Assembly: GCF_018613535.1 (NCBI RefSeq)
Contig: NZ_JAGGQB010000012.1
Span: 177,933-241,932, forward strand
Direction of reading: 5' to 3'
Source: Bacillus sp. ISL-51
GTDB lineage: Bacteria; Bacillota; Bacilli; Bacillales; Bacillaceae
Length of the DNA: 64,000 nt
Positions within the stretch are counted from its first letter, which is position 1; the number at the start of each line of letters is the position of its first letter. This document shows, one piece after another, positions 17,998 to 28,154 of the stretch. The position numbers and the translations under genes are program-made. The notes beneath the pieces are model-generated. The model saw nothing but the letters and a program-made list of their open reading frames with translations, made no database searches and had not been told where the DNA came from.

Positions 17998-18537
17998 TTA
18001 TGTGAGCTGTTTCAATTGGCGTGAAAGCTGTTCAAAGGCTTCTTTATCATGTCGGTCTAACGCATCATCGATATCTTTGAGCAATTTTTCCCGCTGGAAT
18101 TCGGAAATCGCATGTTCCAATATTTGTTCGGCCATGCCTTGATCCTTTTTATTTTCAAACAGATCCTTCGGCAGGTGCGGGTTAGATTCAAGCACCGCAG
18201 CATATTCAGGCGAGCTGTAGGCTGAACGGAAATTTAACTGGATAAAAAGATCCTGCTGTTTATTTAATCGGATATCATGAAAAGATTTTTCGGCGTCAGT
18301 GGTCATGACATTTTCTTTATAAAACCGAAACGGCACCTCTTCAACACAATGAGTAGACATGATAATGCCTCTTGGGCAAAACTCAGCTTGTTCTACGAAA
18401 TGGACTTTTTCCATTAATGAATCATGGCTCATTAAATAATTTAAAATCCAGACGCACTCCCGGCGTTTAAGCTGATAATGATTTAAAAACCAACGGATAA
18501 AATCCTTTTTTTCATTGACAGAAACAGGGGTCTGCAT
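17998..18537 (-). CDS. ypiB: YpiB, UPF0302 protein with IDEAL domain
   Basis: This 179-residue soluble protein has an N-terminal UPF0302 region ([19 protein letters not shown]). Its C-terminal segment [17 protein letters not shown] looks like the short IDEAL helix motif found in several Bacillus proteins such as ComK-linked and sporulation adaptors. The start follows GAGGAGGGAATTAC. It lies between ypiA and ypiF. Molecular role unknown. The IDEAL element suggests protein-protein contacts, which is inference. Confidence 0.85.
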   Translation of the reverse strand: MQTPVSVNEKKDFIRWFLNHYQLKRRECVWILNYLMSHDSLMEKVHFVEQAEFCPRGIIMSTHCVEEVPFRFYKENVMTTDAEKSFHDIRLNKQQDLFIQLNFRSAYSSPEYAAVLESNPHLPKDLFENKKDQGMAEQILEHAISEFQREKLLKDIDDALDRHDKEAFEQLSRQLKQLT

Positions 18538-18610
18538 GTAATTCCCTCCTCTATCGATCGTATAATCTCATATTACTTATACATTCAACAAGCATGGCAG
18601 AAAATCCTGC

Positions 18611-19882
18611 TTATCTTAAAAATTCATCCTCTATCCGTAAGATTGTTTCTTCAAGCTCTTCATTTGCCCCATCCATCGTGAGCACTTGTTTCAAAAGCGG
18701 CAGCGCTTCTTTTTGGAGGCCCTCTTCTAATAAGAAATGAGCGTATTCATATAAGAAATCCCGATCCTCTTGATAGTGGAGATACGCGGCTTCGAAGCTT
18801 TTTTTCGCTTCATCATATTGCTCAAGGCCTGTATAGGCGCCCGCCAAATACCAATTGTATTTCGGATCTTCTTCGCCGTAGCTGCGGACTTCCTGAATTA
18901 AATCAATGATCTGTTCAAAACTTTCTTCTTTATGGTAAACGGCCAGCAGGGTGTGGAGCGCTTCCACATAACCCGGGTCAAGCGCCAGCGCTTCCTGAAG
19001 AAGTGTCTTGCCTTCCTCTTCATTCCCGAGTTTTAAAGCCATTTTCGCCGCATAGAGAAAAAGCTCTTTATTGTATTCATCGTATGTGATGCCTTCTTTA
19101 GCTGTTTTTAATGCTTCTTCATACATGCCTTCTGTCTCGTAGCTTTTAGCAAGCGGCATATAAAGCGATGAATAAGACGGATCAAGCCCTTTCAAGTCTG
19201 TCAGCTGTTTAATGGCCGTTTTGACCATACCGGCTTGATAAGCGGTGAATCCGTAGCCGAAAATCGTATTTGGTTCTGTATTTTCCTCTGCCGCTTTTTC
19301 ATACCATGAAATCGCTTCTTCAAATTCACCTGCGGCGCTTAGTGATTCAGCCAATCGCTGGTGAACGTTTACACCGCCGATCTCACTTTGTTCTCTTGCC
19401 GTTTCTTTAAAGTACGGCACGGCTTTTGCATATGATCCTTGGGTAAAGTATAATTCGCCTAATGCGAAATCAATGACAGGTTCTTGTTTTAAAATGGCTT
19501 TTGCCTGTAAAAGCTTTTGTTCACTTACTTCAAATAAGCCTTGCATCTGATACAAATCGGCCATTAAAAGGAGGCTTTCCGGGTAAGACGGGTCTTCCGG
19601 AGAGATTGTCTCCAACACCTCGAGGGCTTTTTCTTCTTTATCAATATCTATTAGCAATTCTGCGTAAAAATTCGTCAGTTCTGACTCCTCTGGGTAGAGG
19701 TCATGCAAATCGCTGATCAGTGAAATGGCTTTTTCGGCATTTCCCCATTCGTAATAAAGCTGGGCTGCAATGGCTTTGTCTTCGTCGTGAAGCTGTTTTT
19801 CCGCTTTTGAAAGCGCTTTGAGTCCCTTTTCGGTTTCACCTGCTTCAACTAATTTTATGGCTTCTTGAATCAATGTATTCAA
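18611..19882 (-). CDS. ypiA: YpiA, tetratricopeptide repeat protein
   Basis: This 423-residue protein is built almost entirely of about eleven TPR units, with typical A/G-Y-A patterns such as LYYEWGNAEKAI, GYGFTAYQAGMVKTAI and ALGELYFTQGSYAKA. The start chosen is TTG at 19882 (LNTLIQEAIKL), which has AAAGGA ten bases upstream. ATGs 10-12 codons further out have no site. TPR arrays bind partner proteins; the partner here is unknown. First gene of ypiA-ypiB-ypiF. Confidence 0.85.
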   Translation of the reverse strand: MNTLIQEAIKLVEAGETEKGLKALSKAEKQLHDEDKAIAAQLYYEWGNAEKAISLISDLHDLYPEESELTNFYAELLIDIDKEEKALEVLETISPEDPSYPESLLLMADLYQMQGLFEVSEQKLLQAKAILKQEPVIDFALGELYFTQGSYAKAVPYFKETAREQSEIGGVNVHQRLAESLSAAGEFEEAISWYEKAAEENTEPNTIFGYGFTAYQAGMVKTAIKQLTDLKGLDPSYSSLYMPLAKSYETEGMYEEALKTAKEGITYDEYNKELFLYAAKMALKLGNEEEGKTLLQEALALDPGYVEALHTLLAVYHKEESFEQIIDLIQEVRSYGEEDPKYNWYLAGAYTGLEQYDEAKKSFEAAYLHYQEDRDFLYEYAHFLLEEGLQKEALPLLKQVLTMDGANEELEETILRIEDEFLR

Positions 19883-20180
19883 ATCAGACCGGTCCTTTCT
19901 TTTCCTATACATCATCAACCAATGAAAAGGGTTTTTATTCGGGTTAACCTTATCATAATTCAGACAGAAGCTGCCCGCAAATAAGATGCTTCACCCGGCA
20001 TTATAGTTTATCAAAAAATCCGCACCAGGAAAACGGCAAAAAGGGAGACGGCATCTTTATACTAAAACAGCGCTTTTCACTCCGGCTGCTTCTGTAACGA
20101 AAACGCATCCCCCCTTTCCTTTATTTTTTCTGTTTAAGACAAGCTATGTTCGAGCCCTTCATTTTATGATTTCCGCACTG
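19883..20180. other. Non-coding gap between aroE and ypiA
   Basis: Nearly 300 bp without a supported gene. It holds the ypiA promoter candidates: a minus-strand TTGCGG-17-TATGAT, and further upstream a TATAAT at 20000-20005 with a poor -35. A spaced inverted repeat AAGATGC...GCATCTT brackets the second one. Nothing else was recognised. Confidence 0.5.
19952..19980 (-). promoter_or_regulatory. Candidate promoter of ypiA
   Basis: TTGCGG (19975-19980), 17 bp, TATGAT (19952-19957). The -35 is only a partial match. Confidence 0.4.
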
Positions 20181-20213
20181 AAAAAAGCCCGAAGATGATC
20201 TTCAGGCTTTTTT
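20181..20213 (-). terminator. Terminator at the end of the aromatic supraoperon
   Basis: A long stem, AAAAAAGCC(T)GAAGA with TCTTC(G)GGCTTTTTT, overlaps the aroE stop codon. The terminal T-run ends the aro-trp-his-tyr transcript. Confidence 0.85.
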
Positions 20214-21488
20214 CGCTAATTGATTTAGATGGTCAAAAAATGTCGGGTAGGAAACATGGATCGCTTCTGTCTCCAAAATCTCAATCGGCTCCTGTGTCAG
20301 GCACGAAGCGATGCCGAGCATCATGCCGATCCGGTGATCGCCGCGGCTTGATACGGACGCACCGCCAGCGAGCGTTTTTTTGCCGTGTATTTTCATTCCG
20401 TCCTCCGTCGGCTCGATGTCTGCCCCGATTTTACGAAGCTCTGATACGACTGTGTCAATCCGGTTCGTTTCTTTCACCTTCAGCTCTGCCGCATCTTTAA
20501 TAATCGTCGTGCCTTCTGCCTGCGTTGCTAAAAGGGCGATAATCGGAATTTCGTCAATTAAGCGGGGTATGATCTCTCCGCCGATTTCCGCTGCTTTCAG
20601 AGCCGAGGATTCAATGATCAGATCTCCGTAAGGCTCCGCGCTTTCTGTTTCAGACGGAATGACTTCAAGCGCCGCTCCCATCTGCTGTAAGACGTCAATA
20701 ATTCCCGTGCGAGTCGGGTTTAAACCGACATTTTTCAAAACAATCCTGCTTCCGGGAACAATAGCTCCCGCTGTAAGGAAAAAGGCTGCCGAAGAAATAT
20801 CACCGGGCACGAAAATGTCTGCGGCCCGAAGCTCTTGCCCGCCTGTTACGGAAGCGCTTGTTTTTGTTTCAGACAGCTCAACGCCAAAAGCGTTCAGCAT
20901 CCGTTCCGTATGGTCTCTTGATTTATGCGGCTCGGTTACGGTTGTCGTTCCGTCAGCCTGCAATCCGGCAAGCAGCACGGCCGATTTAATCTGTGCGCTG
21001 GCGACAGGCGATACATAATCGATGCCAGTCAAATTTCCGCCTCTTACCGATAAAGGCGTAAATTCTCCGCCTGCTCTTCCGTCAATTACGGCACCCATCT
21101 GCTTTAAAGGCTCCGTAACCCGTTTCATCGGACGTTTCGCAATGCTTTCGTCGCCTGCTACCGCACTGTGAAAAGGGCGTCCGGCTAAGATGCCGAGCAT
21201 CAGTCGGATCGTTGTGCCTGAGTTCCCGACATCAAGAAGGCTGTCAGGCTCACAAAGAGCGTCTATGCCTTTCCCGTGTATCGTTACATCACTTCCATTT
21301 TGTTCGATGGATACACCCATTTTTCTGAAGCAGGCGATGGTGCTGAGGCAATCAGCTCCAGGCAAAAAGTTTTTTACTGTTGTCGTTCCTTTTGCAAGCG
21401 CTCCGAACATAACAGAGCGGTGAGAAATGGATTTATCACCCGGAATATGGATTTCACCGTTTAAAGACAGCACTGTTTCTCTTTTCAT
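20202..21488 (-). CDS. aroE: 3-phosphoshikimate 1-carboxyvinyltransferase (EPSP synthase)
   Basis: This 428-residue enzyme adds enolpyruvyl from PEP to shikimate 3-phosphate. Signatures are [10 protein letters not shown] near the start, [13 protein letters not shown], and GDHRIGMM near the end. The ATG at 21488 follows GAGGTGGAAAAAACA, 13 bp after the tyrA stop. The longer open frame reads back into tyrA. Bacillus usage calls this gene aroE, whereas enteric usage is aroA. It is the last gene of the supraoperon. Confidence 0.96.
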   Translation of the reverse strand: MKRETVLSLNGEIHIPGDKSISHRSVMFGALAKGTTTVKNFLPGADCLSTIACFRKMGVSIEQNGSDVTIHGKGIDALCEPDSLLDVGNSGTTIRLMLGILAGRPFHSAVAGDESIAKRPMKRVTEPLKQMGAVIDGRAGGEFTPLSVRGGNLTGIDYVSPVASAQIKSAVLLAGLQADGTTTVTEPHKSRDHTERMLNAFGVELSETKTSASVTGGQELRAADIFVPGDISSAAFFLTAGAIVPGSRIVLKNVGLNPTRTGIIDVLQQMGAALEVIPSETESAEPYGDLIIESSALKAAEIGGEIIPRLIDEIPIIALLATQAEGTTIIKDAAELKVKETNRIDTVVSELRKIGADIEPTEDGMKIHGKKTLAGGASVSSRGDHRIGMMLGIASCLTQEPIEILETEAIHVSYPTFFDHLNQLAKKA

Positions 21489-21501
21489 TGTTTTTTCCAC
21501 C

Positions 21502-22617
21502 TCAGTCAGCATAAAATGTTTCGTAATTGGCGCGGTTTTGTATACAGCTCTCGGCCCGCTTGCGGTCATCATCAGTTTGGAAACTGATTCTTAATATCCC
21601 GTTTATATCTTCTCTCGTTTCAATAATGCGGATATTGGTAATGCTGATAAGTTCTTCCGCCAATATCGCCGTAATTTCCGAGATCACTCCCGGATGATCC
21701 GGTACATCAACGTAAAGATCATAAAACGACGGAATAGCCCCTTTTTGGCGCAGCGGCAGGCCGTCGCGATAATCCTTCGCCTTTTTAAAGTAGCCGAACA
21801 GTTTGTCCGCATCTTCATTTTCTACGTATGATTCTATCGTGTCAATCTCACGTTTCCACTCTTCGAACCGTTCAAGCAATTTTTCTTTGTTGTGCAAAAG
21901 AATGTCTCTCCACATTGCCGGACTGCTTGAGGCAATCCTCGTAATGTCCCGAAATCCCCCGGCTGCGAACCGCTTCACAAGCGGATAATCTTCTTCACAA
22001 TGATGAGCCTGATGGACGAGGCTTGCGGCGACAATGTGAGGAAAATGGCTGATCACGCTTGTTACGCCGTCATGCTCTTCAGGCGTCATCTCAACAAAAT
22101 GCGCATTTGTCGCTTTCAGCAAATCCTTCAGCTGCACCACTGATTCTTTTGATGTCGATTGTCCGGGCGTTAAGATATAAAACGCATTTTCAAATAGAAA
22201 CTCTTTCGCGGCAGCGGCGCCGGACTTATGGGAACCCGCCATCGGGTGGCCGCCGACAAATTGATAATGGGAGGGCAGCACTTGATCGGCGTAGCTGACG
22301 ACTTTCTGTTTTGTGCTGCCCACATCTGTAATCAGCAGTTCGTGGCTGATGTCTGATGCTGCCAGCTTATCCAGCATGTGCAGTGTTTGGGCGACAGGCG
22401 TGGCAATAATGACGGCTGACGCTTTTTGCGCGCCTTCAGTAAACGAATCCGCCCGTTCATCGATAATGCCCAGTTTCAGCGCGGCGTTAAGCTGTTCTTC
22501 TGATATATCTACGCCGATGATCCGTTTATGAGGGTGCTGCTTTTTTATGGCTAATGCGATGGACCCGCCGATCAGGCCTATCCCTGCAAGCAATATTGTA
22601 TCCTTCATATCATTCAT
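21502..22617 (-). CDS. tyrA: Prephenate dehydrogenase with C-terminal ACT domain
   Basis: This 371-residue enzyme makes 4-hydroxyphenylpyruvate from prephenate using NAD+. It has the dinucleotide loop [18 protein letters not shown] and the catalytic region [12 protein letters not shown]. From about residue 295 an ACT regulatory domain follows ([17 protein letters not shown]), consistent with tyrosine feedback control. Either the ATG at 22617 or the in-frame ATG at 22608 could start translation; AGGTG and AAGGA sites fit each in turn. The upstream hairpin at 22645-22669 may affect its expression. Confidence 0.95.
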   Translation of the reverse strand: MNDMKDTILLAGIGLIGGSIALAIKKQHPHKRIIGVDISEEQLNAALKLGIIDERADSFTEGAQKASAVIIATPVAQTLHMLDKLAASDISHELLITDVGSTKQKVVSYADQVLPSHYQFVGGHPMAGSHKSGAAAAKEFLFENAFYILTPGQSTSKESVVQLKDLLKATNAHFVEMTPEEHDGVTSVISHFPHIVAASLVHQAHHCEEDYPLVKRFAAGGFRDITRIASSSPAMWRDILLHNKEKLLERFEEWKREIDTIESYVENEDADKLFGYFKKAKDYRDGLPLRQKGAIPSFYDLYVDVPDHPGVISEITAILAEELISITNIRIIETREDINGILRISFQTDDDRKRAESCIQNRANYETFYAD

Positions 22618-22644
22618 TTCCTTATCACCTAATTTAATAGATTA

Positions 22645-22669
22645 AAGAGGTGACGCTAGATCACCTCTT
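22645..22669 (-). promoter_or_regulatory. Hairpin between hisC and tyrA with anti-Shine-Dalgarno-like arm
   Basis: A perfect 9-bp inverted repeat AAGAGGTGA / TCACCTCTT overlaps the hisC stop. Its 3' arm can also pair with the tyrA ribosome binding site AGGTGA located about 15 nt downstream. The T-run is weak (TTTAATCTATT). It could be a leaky terminator or a translational switch. Confidence 0.5.
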
Positions 22670-23750
22670 ATAATAATTCAGCTAAAATTGTCAGTATTTC
22701 CTCGTTCTGCTCCTTCGTTCCGACTGTAATCCGGAGTGCAGTCGGAAATCCGAGCGCCTGTCCTGATCGAACGATGTACCCCTTTTCCAGCAAGGCTTGA
22801 AACAGTTCATCCGCCGGACGGTTAAAATCGATGAGCACAAAGTTTGTTTGCGAAGGATAGCATGTTAAACCATGCGTTTCGGCAAAATCATAATACTGCT
22901 TCAAACCGGCTTTATTCTTTTCAACACAAGCTTCAATAAACGCCTGGTCGTCAAGAGCTGCCAATGCTGAAGCCTGGCCGATGCGGCTCGTATTAAACGG
23001 CTCTCTCACGGGTTCGATCTGGCGGATCAAAGCCTCACTCGCGATTCCATATCCGACGCGGAGCGCTGCAAGCCCGTATGCCTTAGAGAATGTACGTAAA
23101 ATCATTATATTTGGATATTGTTTTAACAGCGGAATGCTCTCCGGGTAATCTTCCGCGGTGACATATTCGTAATACGCTTCGTCCAGTACAACGAGAATAT
23201 GCTCAGGCACCCGGTCTAAAAAGGAAATTAACTCTCCTTCAGACGTATACGTCCCCGTCGGATTATTCGGATTGCACACCCACACGACCTTTGTCTGTCC
23301 GTCAATCGCTTCAAGCATCTGTTCCAAGTCGTGAGCGCCGTCAGAACGGAGCGGTATTTCACGCACCTCAGCACCTTCTATGACCGCATTATGTCTGTAT
23401 TGCGGGAAGGTTGGAGCGGCAGTGATCGTATTTGTTTGCTCGTGTAAGAAAGAGCGGCAAATGATCTGCACAAGCTCATCTGAACCGTTGCCGAAGATGA
23501 TCGACGATTCATTGACCTGAAGATGCTCACTCAGCCGCGTTCTAAGAGCAGCACTATATCCGTCAGGGTACAGCGCCAGCTGCTCTATTTCCTGATGTAG
23601 CGCATCTTTAACGGCTTGAGAACAGCCGAACGGATTTTCATTAGAGGCGAGTTTTACTATTTTTTCGAGCCCGTATTCACTTTTTACTTCTTCTATTGGT
23701 TTTCCCGGCTGATAAGGTTTCAGCTGCCGCAGCTGTTCTTTGATCTGCAA
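22668..23750 (-). CDS. hisC: Histidinol-phosphate / aromatic aminotransferase
   Basis: This 360-residue PLP-dependent class II aminotransferase is known in B. subtilis to serve histidine as well as tyrosine and phenylalanine synthesis. The PLP lysine lies in [26 protein letters not shown] at about 33-43 is the family's N-terminal motif. The start is TTG at 23750, eleven bases after the trpA stop, with GAGGTGA upstream. Its place inside the trp-tyr cluster matches its dual role. Confidence 0.95.
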   Translation of the reverse strand: MQIKEQLRQLKPYQPGKPIEEVKSEYGLEKIVKLASNENPFGCSQAVKDALHQEIEQLALYPDGYSAALRTRLSEHLQVNESSIIFGNGSDELVQIICRSFLHEQTNTITAAPTFPQYRHNAVIEGAEVREIPLRSDGAHDLEQMLEAIDGQTKVVWVCNPNNPTGTYTSEGELISFLDRVPEHILVVLDEAYYEYVTAEDYPESIPLLKQYPNIMILRTFSKAYGLAALRVGYGIASEALIRQIEPVREPFNTSRIGQASALAALDDQAFIEACVEKNKAGLKQYYDFAETHGLTCYPSQTNFVLIDFNRPADELFQALLEKGYIVRSGQALGFPTALRITVGTKEQNEEILTILAELL

Positions 23751-23761
23751 ATCCAGTCACC

Positions 23762-24559
23762 TCATTTTAAACTGTACAGCCCGCCAAACGTCTTCGCATA
23801 TTCTTCAAATTCAAGCAGCGCATCCTCTCTTGTTTCCGGATTCCTGAGCCTGCTTTCAAGCTCTTCAATTCTTCTGACAAGCGCGCTGCCGACAACAACT
23901 CCGTCGCATATTTCATTCATCTCAGCAACCTGTTTGCGGCTTGAAATGCCAAAACCGACTGCTACCGGGACAGAGCTTAATTCCTTTACCTTGCGGATGA
24001 AGGAGTAAGCAGACGGCTCGAATCCGCTGCGGACGCCTGTCACGCCTAAAGAGGATACACAATACACAAAGCCGCAGGCCTGTTCAGTAATTATTTTTAA
24101 ACGTTTTTCACTCGTCGGAGCAACCAGCGAGATATAAGTCACCTTCTCCTGCCGGCATTTCTCCTGCAAAAGGGCGCTCTCCTCCAAAGGAAGATCCGGA
24201 ACAAGCAATCCGTCTATATGATTTTCCCGCAGTAAAGCGAAAAAGTGTTCTTTGTCTAATTGTAACACAGGATTATAATACGTAAAGAGGATTATTGGAA
24301 TATGGACGCCGTTTTTTTTCATTTGTCCGCCAAGTTCAATCGCCTTCACAATATTCATCCCGTTATTAAGGGCGCGTTTTGAGGCCCGCTGAATCACAGG
24401 GCCGTCAGCCAGCGGATCTGTATAAGCCACACCGATTTCAAGCGCCGAGGCACCGGCTTTTTGCAATGATTTCGCCAGTTCAATCGATACCTCGGGGAGC
24501 GGGTCGCCTGCTGTAATAAAAGGAATAAATAACTTCTCTGACGCTTTCAGATTAAACAT
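23762..24559 (-). CDS. trpA: Tryptophan synthase alpha subunit
   Basis: This 265-residue TIM barrel cleaves indole-3-glycerol phosphate to indole and passes it to Trp[14 protein letters not shown] and the [21 protein letters not shown] region hold the catalytic Glu and Asp. [10 protein letters not shown] forms the phosphate-binding part. It overlaps the trpB end by 8 bp. Last trp gene before hisC. Confidence 0.97.
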   Translation of the reverse strand: MFNLKASEKLFIPFITAGDPLPEVSIELAKSLQKAGASALEIGVAYTDPLADGPVIQRASKRALNNGMNIVKAIELGGQMKKNGVHIPIILFTYYNPVLQLDKEHFFALLRENHIDGLLVPDLPLEESALLQEKCRQEKVTYISLVAPTSEKRLKIITEQACGFVYCVSSLGVTGVRSGFEPSAYSFIRKVKELSSVPVAVGFGISSRKQVAEMNEICDGVVVGSALVRRIEELESRLRNPETREDALLEFEEYAKTFGGLYSLK

Positions 24560-25754
24560 GTGTCTCCACCTCGTTTTCCAATACTTTCATCAGTGTATGG
24601 ACGTCCTTATCCCCTCTTCCCGACAAACTGACGAGAATGATTTGGTTCTTATCCATCTCTTTTGCCATTTCAAACGCTTTTGCCAGTGCATGTGCTGATT
24701 CAATTGCCGGCAGAATGCCTTCTTTTTCAGAAAGCAGGCGTAATGCAGCAATTGCTTCATCATCTGTCACGCTTTCATATTTCACGCGCCCGCACTGATG
24801 CAAAAACGCGTGCTCCGGCCCGATGCCGGGGTAATCAAGCCCCGCTGAAATGGAATACGGTTCTATGATTTGTCCGTACTGATCTTGTATCAGATAGGTC
24901 ATTGATCCGTGAATCACACCGAGCGTGCCTTTTGCAATCGTGGCAGCGTGCAGCGGCGTGTCAATTCCTTTTCCGGCCGCTTCGGCACCGACCAGTTCTG
25001 TGTCTTCCTCTAAAAAGGCCTGAAAGATGCCCATCGCATTGCTGCCTCCGCCCACACACGCGATCACCTTATCCGGAAGCGATCCTTCCATCTGCCGGAG
25101 CTGCTCTTTTGCTTCCTCGCCAATCATCTTCTGGAATTCACGGACGATATACGGATAGGGATGCGGACCGACTACAGAACCGATGAGGTAGAAGTGATCC
25201 TCACAATGCTGCACCCAATACCTGATGGCTTCATTTGTCGCATCCTTCAGCGTACCGTTTCCGCTTGAGACCGGCACAACCTTTGCACCGAGCAATTTCA
25301 TCCGGAACACGTTAAGCGACTGGCGCGCGACGTCCTCTTCCCCCATGAAGACCGTGCAGTCAAAACCGAATTTCGCGGCAACCGTTGCAGCGGCTACGCC
25401 ATGCTGCCCCGCACCTGTTTCAGCAATGATTTTTGTTTTGCCCATTTTTTCAGCAAGAAGAACCTGACCTAATGCGTTATTGATTTTGTGGGACCCCGTG
25501 TGGTTTAAATCTTCTCTTTTCAGATAAATTTTAGCCCCTCCCAAATACTCCGACACCCGGTCGGCGAAGGTTAAAGCCGTCGGCCTGCCGGAATAATCAA
25601 ACAGCAGTTTTTTATATTCAGCGTGAAAAGCCGGGTCGTCTTTTAATTCTTTGAAGGCTTTTTCGATTTCTTCCAGCGGCTGCATCAATGTTTCAGGGAC
25701 AAATTTGCCTCCGAATTCGCCGTATCTTCCGATTTCATTTGGATATGGATACAT
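24552..25754 (-). CDS. trpB: Tryptophan synthase beta subunit
   Basis: This 400-residue PLP enzyme joins indole and serine. The PLP lysine is K90 in [21 protein letters not shown] and the GGGSNAMG phosphate loop are intact. It overlaps trpF by 20 bp upstream and trpA by 8 bp downstream, so the trio is tightly coupled. Full length. Confidence 0.97.
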   Translation of the reverse strand: MYPYPNEIGRYGEFGGKFVPETLMQPLEEIEKAFKELKDDPAFHAEYKKLLFDYSGRPTALTFADRVSEYLGGAKIYLKREDLNHTGSHKINNALGQVLLAEKMGKTKIIAETGAGQHGVAAATVAAKFGFDCTVFMGEEDVARQSLNVFRMKLLGAKVVPVSSGNGTLKDATNEAIRYWVQHCEDHFYLIGSVVGPHPYPYIVREFQKMIGEEAKEQLRQMEGSLPDKVIACVGGGSNAMGIFQAFLEEDTELVGAEAAGKGIDTPLHAATIAKGTLGVIHGSMTYLIQDQYGQIIEPYSISAGLDYPGIGPEHAFLHQCGRVKYESVTDDEAIAALRLLSEKEGILPAIESAHALAKAFEMAKEMDKNQIILVSLSGRGDKDVHTLMKVLENEVETHV

Positions 25755-26388
25755 AATGGTTCATCCTTTCTTCTAAAAGCCGGATCAGTGTTTTATTCTT
25801 TTGTCCGTTTTTTTCAATTCCGCTTGCAAGGTCAATACCGCCGGGACGCCATTTGAGTAAACCTGTTATCGTTTCCGGATTGATGCCGCCTGCGATAAAG
25901 CAGCTCTTTTTTGCGTGCCGGGCCTGATTTCTGTATAGGGGAACGTGATCCCATGAAAAGGTGATGCCGGTTCCGCCTCTCATTCCTTTTACGGAGGAAT
26001 CAATGACATAGCCGTCAACTGCGCTTTCAAATTGTGTCATCTGCTGAAGCGTCCCTTCATGATGATGGAGCGCCTTCCATATTTCACAGCGCACAAGCGG
26101 GCGGAGACGGCGGGCATCTTCGGGTGATTCGTCTCCGTGCAGCTGAATGACATCAAGTGAGAGATCTGCTGCGGTGCGACTGATGTTTTCCGCAGTCTCA
26201 TTAACAAAAACACCGACGCGTTTTTTATCTGTCTCAGACCGTACGAACCATTTCTGCACGTCGCCTGGCGTGACTTTTCGTTTGCTTTCAGCAAAAATAA
26301 ACCCGAGATAATCCGCTTGTGAGGCCGCTGCAAGCTTATAATCATGCTCCGAGCGGATACCGCAGTATTTGAATTCAGGTTTTTCCAC
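25735..26388 (-). CDS. trpF: Phosphoribosylanthranilate isomerase
   Basis: This 217-residue TIM barrel performs the Amadori rearrangement in tryptophan synthesis. KYCGIRS holds the catalytic cysteine near residue 8. [23 protein letters not shown] and [12 protein letters not shown] are family motifs. The start is GTG at 26388, four bases after the trpC stop, with GGAGAGTGAGGAC as site. An ATG 11 codons upstream lies inside trpC. Confidence 0.95.
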   Translation of the reverse strand: MEKPEFKYCGIRSEHDYKLAAASQADYLGFIFAESKRKVTPGDVQKWFVRSETDKKRVGVFVNETAENISRTAADLSLDVIQLHGDESPEDARRLRPLVRCEIWKALHHHEGTLQQMTQFESAVDGYVIDSSVKGMRGGTGITFSWDHVPLYRNQARHAKKSCFIAGGINPETITGLLKWRPGGIDLASGIEKNGQKNKTLIRLLEERMNHYVSISK

Positions 26389-26392
26389 GTCC

Positions 26393-27145
26393 TCACTCTC
26401 CAAACAAACGGCGGATCGCATGCTGCTGCGAGTCCTGCCTCATCAATGATTCTCCGATCAGAACAGCCTGCGCTCCGTGTTCCTTGACGAATTGCAAATC
26501 CTCTAAAGAGCCGATACCGCTTTCGCTTATTAACAGACAGCCGTCCGGCACAAGCGCAGCTATTTTTTCCGTTTGAGCGACAGACGTGCGAAACGTCTTC
26601 AAGTCGCGGTTGTTAATGCCGAGAATCTCCGGCTGAAACACCTTTAAAATCTGTTCAAGCACTGCTTCGTCATGGACTTCAACGAGAACATCCATGCCCT
26701 TCTCCCGGGCCTCCGTGTAAAGCTCGTGAAGCTGTACGGGCTCCAGCACTTCTCCGATCAGCAATATAGCGTCGGCCCCGATCCGATATGATTCTTCCAC
26801 CTGAACGGAATCGATAATAAAATCTTTTCTGAGCACAGGAAGAGAAACGGTCTGTTTGATATCTGTCAAATATTGATTGTCCCCTTGAAAAAAACGGGTA
26901 TCCGTCAGGACAGAAAGCGCATCAGCCCTTGCTGCTTCGTAATCTGCCGCAATTGCTTCCGGGACGAAATGCTCTTTGATCAGCCCTTTCGACGGCGATG
27001 CTTTTTTCACCTCGGCGATTAACCCGATAAAACGGTTCGGATGAGCGAGCGCTTCTTTAAAAGAGCGCCGTTCGATCTGACAGGTTTCCGGTAAAATAAT
27101 TGATTTCATTTCTTCTTTTTTTTGTTTGATGATTTGATCAAGCAT
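26393..27145 (-). CDS. trpC: Indole-3-glycerol phosphate synthase
   Basis: This 250-residue TIM barrel closes the indole ring. [12 protein letters not shown] carries the catalytic lysine. LRKDFIID, the GADAILLI segment, [10 protein letters not shown] and SESGIGS follow in the usual order. It overlaps trpD by 8 bp. Confidence 0.97.
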   Translation of the reverse strand: MLDQIIKQKKEEMKSIILPETCQIERRSFKEALAHPNRFIGLIAEVKKASPSKGLIKEHFVPEAIAADYEAARADALSVLTDTRFFQGDNQYLTDIKQTVSLPVLRKDFIIDSVQVEESYRIGADAILLIGEVLEPVQLHELYTEAREKGMDVLVEVHDEAVLEQILKVFQPEILGINNRDLKTFRTSVAQTEKIAALVPDGCLLISESGIGSLEDLQFVKEHGAQAVLIGESLMRQDSQQHAIRRLFGE

Positions 27146-28154
27146 AGATTTCTTCCTCTTTCTGTTTCAGACGTTCAAGCTGCCTTTTGGCATCTCCGTT
27201 TTTAATCGTTTCTAAAGCAGCCTCTGTTCCTTCTCTCAGGCTATTTGCAATGCCTGCGGTGTAGATCGCCGCTCCCGCATTTAAAGCGGTAATATGCAGA
27301 GCGGACGGGACGCATTGATTTGCAAAAATATTCTGAATGAGATGGGCGCTCTCTTCCGGTGACTGCACCTGAATATCCTTCAGAGAGCCTTTTTCTAAAC
27401 CGAATTGTTCCGGTGATACGGTATATTCACGCCGTTCTCCGTCTTTCAGCTCAATCACATTGGTCGGTGATGTAATCGACAGCTCATCTAACCCGTCATG
27501 GCCGGAAACGAGAAGCACATGCCTTACATCAAATCGTTCAAGAGCGCTCGCCATCAGCCGCGCCTTTTCGGCCGAGTAGACACCGATCACCTGCCGTTTC
27601 GCCTGCAACGGATTGCTGAGCGGGCCGAGCAGATTAAAAACAGTTCTGAAGCCAAGCTCTTTTCTCGCAGCGGCTACGTGTTTCATAGACGAATGAAACA
27701 ATGGAGCAAACAGAAATCCCATCTGTTTCGTTTGAATGCTCCGTTTGACGCTGTCAGGAGTGGCTTGAATTGATACCCCGAGTTTTTCCAGCACATCCGC
27801 GCTTCCGCTCTTAGATGAGACGGAGCGGTTCCCATGCTTGGCAACTTTGGCACCGGCTGCAGAGGCTGTGATGGCGGCTGCGGTCGATATATTAAACGTA
27901 GAAAGTCCGTCTCCGCCTGTCCCGCACGTATCAACGACGTCCGGCAAGCCTTCCGCCGTCCGCGCATGGGCGTGCATGACCTTTACAAACCCTGCAAGCT
28001 CCTCTGCCGTTTCCCCGCGGTGGGCTAAAACGGATAATATCCCGCCTATCTCCGGCTGACTCATTTCACCGTTCATCATCATCTCCATCAGCTGCTCCGC
28101 CTCATCGGCAGTAAATGTGCTTCCATTAACGCAAAGCTGCAGAAATTTGTTCAT
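27138..28154 (-). CDS. trpD: Anthranilate phosphoribosyltransferase
   Basis: This 338-residue enzyme transfers phosphoribose to anthranilate. The PRPP-site motif [18 protein letters not shown] lies at about 75-92. [18 protein letters not shown] holds the other conserved residues. Its start lies 29 bp inside trpE. In B. subtilis this trpE-trpD overlap gives translational coupling and lets TRAP control trpD indirectly. Confidence 0.97.
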   Translation of the reverse strand: MNKFLQLCVNGSTFTADEAEQLMEMMMNGEMSQPEIGGILSVLAHRGETAEELAGFVKVMHAHARTAEGLPDVVDTCGTGGDGLSTFNISTAAAITASAAGAKVAKHGNRSVSSKSGSADVLEKLGVSIQATPDSVKRSIQTKQMGFLFAPLFHSSMKHVAAARKELGFRTVFNLLGPLSNPLQAKRQVIGVYSAEKARLMASALERFDVRHVLLVSGHDGLDELSITSPTNVIELKDGERREYTVSPEQFGLEKGSLKDIQVQSPEESAHLIQNIFANQCVPSALHITALNAGAAIYTAGIANSLREGTEAALETIKNGDAKRQLERLKQKEEEIYA

